From contig JAQGHP010000782.1 in NCBI GenBank assembly GCA_028288775.1, positions 1 through 12,451 of the forward strand: a stretch of DNA of 12,451 nt, read 5' to 3'. The notes under the pieces were generated by a model, which had not been told where the DNA came from, ran no database searches, and was given only the letters and a program-made list of their open reading frames with translations. Every line of letters starts with the position of its first letter. Position 1 is the first letter of the stretch. Below, in pieces: positions 7,133 through 12,451 of this stretch. Source of the stretch: Phycisphaerales bacterium. GTDB lineage: Bacteria > Planctomycetota > Phycisphaerae > Tepidisphaerales > Tepidisphaeraceae. The position numbers were made by a program, and so were the translations under genes.

Positions 7133-8132
7133 CCACTGAATCTCCGCGTCCTTCCTCCCCTTCCGCGGAAGAAAGCTCCTCGACCTTCTGCTCGAGCTGC
7201 TTGATCCGCTGCACGAGTTCCGGCAGTTGGGTGAAGATCGAATAGACCCGTCGGGCCTGTTGCGCCGGCATGGCGGGCGCGCCGATGTACATCGATTGGT
7301 CGGGGACGTCTTCCATGACGCCGCTCTGGGCGCCGAAGGTGACGTTGTTGCCGATCTTGAGATGCCCGGCGACGCCGACCTGCCCGGCCATGGTCACGTG
7401 GTGGCCGATTTTTACGCTGCCGGCGATGCCGACCTGCGCGACGATCATGCCCGCCGGGCCGATTTGGGTGCCGTGGCCGATGGTGACCAGGTTGTCGATC
7501 TTCGTGCCTTTGCCGACGACGGTGCGGCCCAGCGCCGCGCGGGCGATGGCCGCTCCGCTGCCGATCTCCACATCGTCTTCGATGACTACGTTCCCGATCT
7601 GCGGAATTTTGTGATGCACGCCCTGGCTGGTGGCGTAGCCGAAGCCGTCCTGACCGATGACGGTGCAGGCGTGGATCGTGACGCGGTCGCCGATGACGGT
7701 GTCGTCGTAGATGACGACGTTGGGGTAAAGAATGCAATCGCGGCCGACCTTCGCCCGCGGGCCAATGAAGACGCCGGGATAGAGCACGGTGCCTTCGCCG
7801 ATCGTCGCGGCAGGATCCACGTGCGCGAGTTTGTGGACCCCGGCGTGCGGGTGCTTGCGGTAGCCGTGAAGCTTCACCACAGCCTTGGCGAACGCGAGAT
7901 ACGGGTCCTTGGTTTTGAGGAGGGGAATTCGATCATGTCTGACCACGGGCGAGCAGATAACCGCGGCGGCGCGGGTGGTTTCAAGCTGACTGATGTATTT
8001 CGGATTGGAAAGAAAGCTCACCTCCTCCGGCCCGGCCTCGTCCAACGAGTTAGCCGAGCTGACGGCGAGATTGCCATCGCCGATGAGTTCCGCCCCGATC
8101 TCCGCCGCCAGTTCCTTGAGTGTCACGCTCAC
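7107..8132 (-). CDS. lpxD: UDP-3-O-acylglucosamine N-acyltransferase
   Basis: A 341-residue LpxD, which adds the second (N-linked) hydroxyacyl chain to UDP-3-O-acylglucosamine, the third step of lipid A synthesis, as a cytoplasmic trimer. An N-terminal uridine-binding domain (1-100, with VSFLSNPKY at 38-46) is followed by a left-handed beta helix of hexapeptide repeats (about 105-285), including IGQDGFGYA (159-167), KIPQIGNVVIEDDVEIG (175-191) and DNLVTIGHGTQIG (213-225). His220 corresponds to the catalytic His. A C-terminal helix (300-322, QRIKQLEQKVEEL) precedes a Gly/Asp/Glu tail (323-341) encoded by period-8 repeat DNA. The start is GTG, supported by GGAAGGAG (plus-strand 8140-8147), seven bases upstream. 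It is apart from other lpx genes, which is usual outside proteobacteria, and shows the organism makes lipid A-type outer membrane lipid. Confidence 0.97.
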   Translation of the reverse strand: MSVTLKELAAEIGAELIGDGNLAVSSANSLDEAGPEEVSFLSNPKYISQLETTRAAAVICSPVVRHDRIPLLKTKDPYLAFAKAVVKLHGYRKHPHAGVHKLAHVDPAATIGEGTVLYPGVFIGPRAKVGRDCILYPNVVIYDDTVIGDRVTIHACTVIGQDGFGYATSQGVHHKIPQIGNVVIEDDVEIGSGAAIARAALGRTVVGKGTKIDNLVTIGHGTQIGPAGMIVAQVGIAGSVKIGHHVTMAGQVGVAGHLKIGNNVTFGAQSGVMEDVPDQSMYIGAPAMPAQQARRVYSIFTQLPELVQRIKQLEQKVEELSSAEGEEGRGDSVGRGDAETG

Positions 8133-8158
8133 GTTTTCGCTCCTTCCAGTGGGGCGCG

Positions 8159-8187
8159 ATTCTAAGGGAAGGCGGCTTCGGAGCGAA
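8159..8187 (-). promoter_or_regulatory. Candidate lpxD promoter
   Basis: On the minus strand, TTCGCT (8187-8182) and TAGAAT (8164-8159) are 17 bases apart, a sigma-70-like arrangement with 3 of 6 and 5 of 6 consensus matches. A start about seven bases downstream would give a leader of roughly 20 bases containing the GGAAGGAG site. This is a visual match only. Confidence 0.3.
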
Positions 8188-8194
8188 ATGCGGC

Positions 8195-8220
8195 GTGAAA
8201 CGTGAAGGCGTGACGGGTGA
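8195..8220. repeat. GTGA tract with 7-8 base spacing
   Basis: GTGA begins at 8195, 8202, 8210 and 8217. The 11-mer GTGAAACGTGA (8195-8205) occurs in the opposite orientation at 2769-2779 in the spacer before ung. Both sites are intergenic, suggesting a dispersed short-period repeat. Confidence 0.45.
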
Positions 8221-8257
8221 TAAACAGATTAGCCGCAGTGCCGACTTTTTTGTGGCA

Positions 8258-8289
8258 CGGGCGGCTCGCCCGCGGGCGGTACCCCGCGG
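8258..8289. repeat. Two overlapping G+C hairpins
   Basis: CGGGCG (8258-8263) pairs with CGCCCG (8267-8272) around GCT, and CCGCGGG (8270-8276) pairs with CCCGCGG (8283-8289) around CGGTAC. The two stems share three bases, so only one can form fully at a time. Confidence 0.55.
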
Positions 8290-8309
8290 CAATCCGTGGG
8301 AGGTCTCGC

Positions 8310-8327
8310 CACAGATGAACACAGATG
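8310..8327. repeat. CACAGATG direct repeat
   Basis: CACAGATG occurs at 8310-8317 and 8320-8327, separated by AA. From general knowledge, phrases like this recur in spacers of planctomycete and related genomes; here only the pair is directly visible. Confidence 0.5.
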
Positions 8328-8340
8328 TGAAGCAGCCTCC

Positions 8341-8435
8341 CGTGGCACGAGTTTTCAACCCGTGCGAGATGCGCTGGTTGTAAGGGTCAATTGATTCCGT
8401 AGGTACCAAGTATGGGTTGAAACGCTCGTGCCACG
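8341..8435. repeat. Inverted repeat with 21/22-base arms
   Basis: The left arm (8341-8361, starting CGTGGCACGAG) and the right arm (8414-8435, ending CTCGTGCCACG) are complementary apart from one extra base and one mismatch. The 52-base interval between them (8362-8413) has no recognisable content. Confidence 0.7.
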
Positions 8436-8466
8436 ATGCGGGCACCTCGCCCGGGCGTCTTCAGCA

Positions 8467-8532
8467 CGTAGGGTGGGTGTACTCGCCCACCGATTTCGTC
8501 GAGATGCGGTGGGCGAGTACGCCCACCCTACG
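8467..8532. repeat. Dispersed palindrome family, copy 1
   Basis: Arms of 26 bases (8467-8492 and 8507-8532) pair completely except for one T-G position (8478 with 8521), around a 14-base loop. The core of the left arm (8468-8491) is identical over 24 bases to 11022-11045 in copy 2, while the loops are unrelated. This is a dispersed palindromic repeat, comparable in form to REP/BIME elements. Confidence 0.85.
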
Positions 8533-8563
8533 CGGCTTTCTTCGATCGGAGTACCGATTGAAC

Positions 8564-8644
8564 GTCATGGAGTTCCATGACCATGGGCAGGATGCCCATG
8601 CCACTACGCGGGGTACCGCGACCATGGGCGGGCCGCCCTTGCCA
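8564..8644. repeat. Cluster of CATGG-type hairpins
   Basis: GTCATGGA (8564-8571) pairs with TCCATGAC (8574-8581). Next come two related 24-base units, 8580-8603 and 8621-8644, agreeing at 20 of 24 positions, each beginning ACCATGGGC and ending TGCCA. Each folds into a hairpin with a three-base loop. The A-T pair closing the first loop (8589 and 8593) is replaced by G-C (8630 and 8634) in the second, a compensatory change. CGCGG-GGTA-CCGCG (8607-8620) sits between them. Confidence 0.65.
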
Positions 8645-8789
8645 TGGAGGGAGCCGCACGCCGCTGCCACGGTAGAAGACGACCGCCCTCGCCACGCGCG
8701 GGCTTCGGTTGTCGGCGGGCGGTGGTGTCGATACCGTAGCTTTGGTGCGGGCCCACTTCCCTCGGCCTGCGTCCGCGGAGGAGCCTTTT

Positions 8790-10145
8790 GTGACGCAATT
8801 GAATTACGCGGCGGCGGAGGATTCGCGCACTGCGGATCGCTTTTTGCGCGTGGTGCCGCTGGCATTTATTACCTACGGGCTGGCGTACTTGGACCGGGTG
8901 AATTACAGCTCCGCCGAGTCGCGGCTGCGGGGGGCGCTGAGTCTGTCCACCAACCTCTCCTCGCTCATCGCGGCGCTTTTCTTTCTCGGGTATTTCCTCT
9001 TCCAGATTCCTGGGGCGGCGTACGCCGTGAAGCGCAACGTCAAATGGCTGATCTTCTGGGCGCTGATTCTCTGGGGAATCCTTTCCACGCTCACGGGCCT
9101 GCTGAATAACGTCACCCTTCTTGTAATCGATCGGCTGCTGCTGGGCGCGGTGGAGGGCGTGGTGCTCCCCGCGATGCTGATTTATCTCACGCGGTGGTTC
9201 ACGAAGCCCGAGCGGTCGCGGGCGAACGCGCTGCTGATTCTGGCCAATCCGGTAACGATGGCCACCGCCGCCACACTCTGCGCTTTCTTGATCGCATATT
9301 TCGACAGGCACCCGTTCATGGGCCTGCAAGGCTGGCGGATGATGTTCGTGGTGGAGGGACTGCCGTCGATTATCTGGGCGGTGGCGTGGATGTTCATGGC
9401 GGACGAGCGGCCCGCCGCGGCGTCGTGGCTTACCGCCCCGCAAGCCGCGGCCGTTCAGGGTCGTCTCGATGCCGAGCAACAAGGGATCCGTCATGTCACC
9501 GATTACTGGGCGGCGTTTGGCGACGTGCGGGTGATGCTGCTGTGCGGAATGTATGCGTGCTTTAGTGCGGCGGGGTACGGGTTGATGATGTGGCTGCCGC
9601 AAATTGTGGAGGAGGGGAGCAAACGCGGCGTCGCCGCCGCGGGGCTGCTGACGGCGACGCCCTATGTGCTGGCGATCCCGTCGATCATGATCGTTTCGTA
9701 CCTGGCGGACCGGACGATGAACCGCAAGCTGTTCGTCGTCGGTTCGATGTTCACGGGAGGGGCGGCGTTTTGCCTGGCGTACCTGGCCGGTAGGGAATTT
9801 CCGATGGTCGCCTTTGCGGGGTTGATCGTCGTCGGCTCGTGCATCTACACGCCGTGCGGCCCGCTGTGGGCGTGGATGGCGGACCTGCTTCCGAGAAACG
9901 TGGTGGGTGAATCGATGGCGCTCGTGAACAGTTTCGGCGCGCTGGGCGCGTTCGCCGGGACGTGGATTGTGGGATGGCTCAAAGGGCTGAGCCACTCCAC
10001 CGGCCCGTCGTTTCTCTTCCAGGCGGGCTGCTTCGCGACCGCGGGATTTCTCGCATTGATGGTCCGATCGAAGCCGCTTGCGGTTGGCGGGTTTCCGATT
10101 TTGCCGCCGCACGCGCAGCCCATGAAAGCGGAGACGGCGAGTTAG
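8790..10145 (+). CDS. MFS transporter, anion:cation symporter type
   Basis: A 451-residue inner-membrane carrier of the major facilitator superfamily, closest in motifs to the ACS family that imports sugar acids, phthalate-like and other organic anions with protons. Diagnostic stretches are LAYLDRVNYSSAE (31-43) after TM1, RWFTKPERSRANAL (135-148), GWRMMFVVEGLPSIIW (181-196), and DERPAAASWL (205-214) before the central loop. About twelve hydrophobic segments are visible. The frame is open from a TTG at 8709, but those extra 27 residues lack membrane or family character; GTG 8790, six bases after GGAGGAG (8777-8783), is clearly the start. It converges on the SDR gene and diverges from lpxD. 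The neighbouring SDR and Gfo/Idh genes suggest a sugar-derived substrate, but the actual substrate cannot be read from sequence. Confidence 0.92.
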   Translation: MTQLNYAAAEDSRTADRFLRVVPLAFITYGLAYLDRVNYSSAESRLRGALSLSTNLSSLIAALFFLGYFLFQIPGAAYAVKRNVKWLIFWALILWGILSTLTGLLNNVTLLVIDRLLLGAVEGVVLPAMLIYLTRWFTKPERSRANALLILANPVTMATAATLCAFLIAYFDRHPFMGLQGWRMMFVVEGLPSIIWAVAWMFMADERPAAASWLTAPQAAAVQGRLDAEQQGIRHVTDYWAAFGDVRVMLLCGMYACFSAAGYGLMMWLPQIVEEGSKRGVAAAGLLTATPYVLAIPSIMIVSYLADRTMNRKLFVVGSMFTGGAAFCLAYLAGREFPMVAFAGLIVVGSCIYTPCGPLWAWMADLLPRNVVGESMALVNSFGALGAFAGTWIVGWLKGLSHSTGPSFLFQAGCFATAGFLALMVRSKPLAVGGFPILPPHAQPMKAETAS

Positions 10146-10202
10146 GACGCGTGAAAAACACGACTGGCCCAACTCGCCGTTCCCAGATCGGAACTCTGAA
10201 AA

Positions 10203-10910
10203 TCACCTGGGCCGCACTACCAACTCCTCAACCACCGCCCGTGACGGCAGATTGATCGCCAGCATCACGCACTCGGCTACGTCCTCCGGCTGGAGCATCT
10301 TTTCCCGCGCATCCGCCGGAGGTGGTACAGGGCGCTTTTCCAGAATCGGCGTATTGATATCGCCCGGGGAAATCGCGCAGGCGCGGATGCCGTTGCCGCG
10401 TTCCTCGGCGTTGATTGACTGGGCCAGGCCGCGCTCGGCGAACTTGCTGGCGACATAAGCGGCCCCGGCCTTCGCGTTGGCGATGATGCCGGCGTCGGAA
10501 ACAATAAGCACGATCGTCCCGCCACCCTTCTTGCGCATGACCGGGAGCAGGGCGCGGACGCAGTAGAACGCGCCGTTGAGGTTGGTGTCGATGACCTGCC
10601 GGTAGTCTTCGATCGTGAGGGTTTCCCACGAACGTTTGGGGATGTTCGTTCCCGCGGCATGGACGAGTGCGCCGACTTCCCCGAACCGGTCGAGCACGTC
10701 TGCCGCCATTTTCATGACGGCCGCGGGGTCGGCGATGTCGCAGGCGCTGATCATCGCGCGGGACGGATCGCCGGTGAGCGAGGCCGTCTCGCGCAGCGCG
10801 GCCTCCCGCCGCCCGACGAGCGCGACGCTCCAGCCTTCCTTGACGAGACGGACAGCGCAAGCCCGGCCGACGCCGCTGCCTGCTCCGGTAATGACTGCTA
10901 TTTTTGGCAT
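10203..10910 (-). CDS. Short-chain dehydrogenase/reductase (SDR)
   Basis: A 235-residue classical SDR, a cytosolic NAD(P)-dependent oxidoreductase acting on an alcohol or keto group. The cofactor motif TGAGSGVG is at 8-15; Arg34-Arg35 after the second strand suggest NADP preference. CDIAD (57-61), AAG (85-87) and the catalytic set Asn110, Ser138, Tyr152 and Lys156 (YVASK at 152-156) are all present, followed by SPGDINTP (181-188). Length is typical. The start ATG is preceded by a weak AAGAGA five bases away. Its stop lies 57 bases from the convergent MFS stop; a small GTTCC/GGAAC hairpin (10179-10194) is the only structure there. Substrate is unknown; 3-oxoacyl or sugar derivatives are both possible for this fold. 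Confidence 0.93.
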   Translation of the reverse strand: MPKIAVITGAGSGVGRACAVRLVKEGWSVALVGRREAALRETASLTGDPSRAMISACDIADPAAVMKMAADVLDRFGEVGALVHAAGTNIPKRSWETLTIEDYRQVIDTNLNGAFYCVRALLPVMRKKGGGTIVLIVSDAGIIANAKAGAAYVASKFAERGLAQSINAEERGNGIRACAISPGDINTPILEKRPVPPPADAREKMLQPEDVAECVMLAINLPSRAVVEELVVRPR

Positions 10911-10945
10911 ACAAATCTCTTATCAATTCCGAAACATTTCTGGTC

Positions 10946-11172
10946 CCCTCTCCCTCGTACTCGGGGGAGAGAGATAGGGTGAGGGGCGGAACGCACGAGT
11001 TACGCCCAAATTCCGAATCATGTAGGGTGGGTGTACTCGCCCACCGTTCGCCGGCCCCCCGAGTGACAAATGGTGGGCGAGTACACCCACCCTACATGGT
11101 CTTCGTGCGGATCACGCAACTTCACGCTCGGCCCCTCACCCCTGCCCTCTCCCCCGAGTACGAGGGAGAGGG
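10946..11172. repeat. Outer inverted repeat enclosing a second palindrome
   Basis: Arms of 42 bases at 10946-10987 and 11131-11172 are complementary at 38 positions. Each arm starts or ends with CCCTCTCCCTCGTACTCGG or its complement and can itself fold (CTCTCCC with GGGAGAG). The 143 bases between the arms contain palindrome copy 2. Such CCCTCTCCC...GGGAGAGGG repeats are known in general form from many bacteria; here the nesting is what stands out. Confidence 0.75.
11019..11098. repeat. Dispersed palindrome family, copy 2
   Basis: A perfect 27-base inverted repeat (11019-11045 with 11072-11098) around a 26-base loop. The 24 bases at 11022-11045 are identical to 8468-8491 in copy 1. Loop sequence and length differ between copies, so the paired arms are the conserved part. 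Confidence 0.85.
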
Positions 11173-11190
11173 AGAAGGTTCCGCGCGTTC

Positions 11191-11232
11191 CCAATTTGCA
11201 ATTTGCAATTGCTACTAATTTGCAATTTGCAA
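11191..11232. repeat. Period-7 tract (AATTTGC)
   Basis: The 17-base unit AATTTGCAATTTGCAAT occurs twice, separated by seven bases (TGCTACT), making a run of AATTTGC units with a 7-base period. It is A/T-rich against G+C-rich surroundings and ends just before the stop of the Gfo/Idh gene. Confidence 0.6.
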
Positions 11233-11236
11233 TCCA

Positions 11237-12334
11237 TCATTCCACTCGCGGCACGTCCACCCATCGCCGCTCAGCTTCCGACAAAAGGGCCGAATCCATC
11301 ACGGCCTGCGCTTTGGCCCCGTCCAGCAGCGACGGGCTGCACGCCCGTTCGTTGCGGATCGCGTCGATGAACTCGAAATCCTGGTCGTAGCGGAAGGTTG
11401 CCAGCGGGTCGCCCTTCTTCGGGTCGCGGGGCGAGCCGGGGTGGACCCAGAACTCCGGCGGCACGGGCACGGATTGCAAATCAGGGCCGTTCCTTTTTCC
11501 GATCTGAAGTTCCAGCGGTTTTTGCGTCGTGTAGGCGATGGAGCCTTCGGAGCCATTGACCTCGCAGAGGTCGAGGCCGCGGTGGCCTTCGCCGCGGCCG
11601 GTGGCGAGCTTGGTGCTTTCCAAAACGCCGCTGACGGGACGGCCATCCGTGCGGCTCTCGAACTGGGCGATGATTGATACCCAGTCGTCGAGGTCCGAAG
11701 CGCTGTTCCCCTGGCGCACGTCCAGGAATCGGCGGAAGTCGGCGACGAGGCTGCGGATGTCGCCGATGAGCAGATGGCCGTAGTCGATGCGATGGGAGAG
11801 CATGTCGCCCATCTCGCCCGAGCCGGCGAGCTTCTTGACCTGCCGCCAGCCGAGGTTGCGGTCGTTCCAGTCCTGAAACCGGCTGGCGCGGAAGTGGTAC
11901 GGCTGGCCGATCGCGCCGATGTGGACAAGATGCGACATGTACCGCATCGCCGGGACGAAGCGGTAGGTGAACGCCGTCATGTGCCGCACGCCCGCGGCGT
12001 CGGCGGCGCGGACCATTTGCAGCGCCTCGGGCAAGTTCATGGCGATGGGCTTTTCGACCATCACGTGCTTCCCCGCCGCCACAGCAGCCAGCGTGATCGG
12101 CGCGTGCAGGAAATTAGGCGTCGCGATCACCACCGCGTTCACGTCGTCGCGCTTGAGGATCTCGCGATAGTCGGTGGACGTTACGGAAATTCCCGTCTGC
12201 CCACTCGCCTTTTCGAGCGTCGCGGGGTTGCTGTCGCAGAGTGCGACGACTTTCGTGTCGGGGCACAGCGCGAATCCGGGAATGTGATTGGCGAGGGCGA
12301 TGGCCCCGCTTCCGATCATGGCTACGCCGATCAT
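11237..12334 (-). CDS. Gfo/Idh/MocA family oxidoreductase
   Basis: A 365-residue NAD(P)-dependent oxidoreductase of the glucose-fructose oxidoreductase/inositol dehydrogenase family, a group greatly expanded in planctomycetes and acting on sugars, inositols or modified sugars. The Rossmann motif GSGAIA (8-13) follows the first strand, the acidic residue CDSNP (33-37) binds the cofactor ribose, and the catalytic-lysine motif EKP is at 94-96. GEMGDMLSHRIDYGHLL (173-189) supplies the usual Asp177 and His181. The frame is open 21 codons further upstream (to 12397), but those residues lie before the Rossmann strand; ATG 12334 puts MIGVAMIGSG at the N-terminus as expected. A weak GAAAGAAAG lies upstream. 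No twin-arginine signal is present, so it is cytoplasmic. Substrate unknown. Confidence 0.93.
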   Translation of the reverse strand: MIGVAMIGSGAIALANHIPGFALCPDTKVVALCDSNPATLEKASGQTGISVTSTDYREILKRDDVNAVVIATPNFLHAPITLAAVAAGKHVMVEKPIAMNLPEALQMVRAADAAGVRHMTAFTYRFVPAMRYMSHLVHIGAIGQPYHFRASRFQDWNDRNLGWRQVKKLAGSGEMGDMLSHRIDYGHLLIGDIRSLVADFRRFLDVRQGNSASDLDDWVSIIAQFESRTDGRPVSGVLESTKLATGRGEGHRGLDLCEVNGSEGSIAYTTQKPLELQIGKRNGPDLQSVPVPPEFWVHPGSPRDPKKGDPLATFRYDQDFEFIDAIRNERACSPSLLDGAKAQAVMDSALLSEAERRWVDVPRVE

Positions 12335-12397
12335 GGGGATGGGTCTTTCTTTCGTTGAGGGCCACGGTCCGGGGGGATACTGTAGTCGCACACCCAT

Positions 12398-12451
12398 GGA
12401 GCGCCAAAGGGACGAATCTTCGGAAGCGCCTCAAAATGACGGCCCTCTCGT
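12398..12451. other. Right-edge spacer with repeat-like phrase
   Basis: No gene is visible here. Read on the minus strand, it contains GTCATTTTGAGGCGCTTCCG and then AAGATTCGTCCC. This resembles GTCATNNTGAGG...CCGAAG-type phrases that I know as dispersed repeats in some environmental genomes; only one copy is present here, so the assignment is tentative. Confidence 0.3.

Larger units (their letters stand above)
8133..8789. other. Palindrome-rich divergent spacer, lpxD to MFS gene
   Basis: This 657-base gap between two divergent starts holds no convincing gene. It contains, in order, the lpxD ribosome binding site and candidate promoter, a GTGA period-7 tract, CGGGCG and CCGCGGG hairpins, a CACAGATG direct repeat, and then four further palindromic units listed separately. 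Open frames crossing it translate only repeat DNA. From about 8660 to 8775 I see nothing specific, apart from the MFS ribosome binding site that follows. Confidence 0.7.
10911..11236. other. Spacer between Gfo/Idh and SDR genes
   Basis: These 326 bases have no gene. They consist almost entirely of the nested palindrome at 10946-11172 and the TTTGCAA tract at 11191-11232. Their presence between two same-strand genes makes a simple operon less likely. Confidence 0.7.

Noticed and set aside
8417..9109. Plus-strand frame of 230 codons starting in the palindrome island
   Set aside because: Its N-terminal half is translated repeat DNA and its C-terminal half is an out-of-frame reading of the MFS gene.
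10184..10192. Internal AGATCGGAA, like the start of an Illumina adapter
   Set aside because: Only nine bases match and the next bases diverge; it lies in a normal convergent spacer with coding sequence intact on both sides, so chance is more likely than a chimeric join.
10203..12334. SDR and Gfo/Idh genes as one operon
   Set aside because: They share strand and a plausible theme, but 326 bases of nested palindromes separate them; co-transcription cannot be assumed from the sequence.

Overview
The window looks like a draft metagenomic or genomic contig from a Gram-negative bacterium, most probably a planctomycete (Planctomycetota, perhaps Phycisphaerae; class-level placement is a guess). The reasons are a Tat-exported DUF1501 protein, a sialate O-acetylesterase, a Gfo/Idh/MocA oxidoreductase and an ACS-type MFS carrier together with lpxD (lipid A, hence an outer membrane), G+C-rich coding DNA, and intergenic spacers full of palindromes and short-period repeats. 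The first 13 bases match the end of the Illumina TruSeq adapter, so the left edge is partly artefact.

Left block (plus strand, 140-3599): DUF1501 Tat protein; a long hairpin; a secreted alpha/beta hydrolase whose stop overlaps the start of a 59-residue one-helix membrane protein (ATGA overlap); then ung (uracil-DNA glycosylase). Next, 3779-4996 holds a Schlafen/AlbA_2-domain gene with visibly lower G+C than its neighbours, probably acquired. A hairpin at 5079-5114 separates it from convergent genes.

Middle block (minus strand, 8132 down to 5162): lpxD, a spacer carrying a small element with inverted terminal arms, and the sialate O-acetylesterase. lpxD is divergent from an MFS transporter (8790-10145, plus). 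The 657 bases between these two starts hold at least seven hairpins and no convincing gene.

Right block (minus strand): a Gfo/Idh/MocA oxidoreductase (12334 down to 11237) and a short-chain dehydrogenase (10910 down to 10203), separated by a nested compound palindrome (10946-11172). The MFS and SDR genes converge.

Functionally the esterase, MFS carrier, SDR and Gfo/Idh enzyme fit scavenging and oxidation of sugars or sugar acids, as is usual in heterotrophic planctomycetes, but no single operon ties them together. ung and lpxD are housekeeping. The least ordinary content is (1) the repeat landscape: one palindrome family present twice with identical 24-base cores, hairpin copies with a compensatory change, and several spacers built on 7- or 8-base periodicity; (2) the AlbA_2 gene with an unrecognised C-terminal domain; (3) the tiny membrane protein coupled to the secreted hydrolase. 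No tRNA, rRNA, CRISPR array, transposase or recognisable defence operon was seen.
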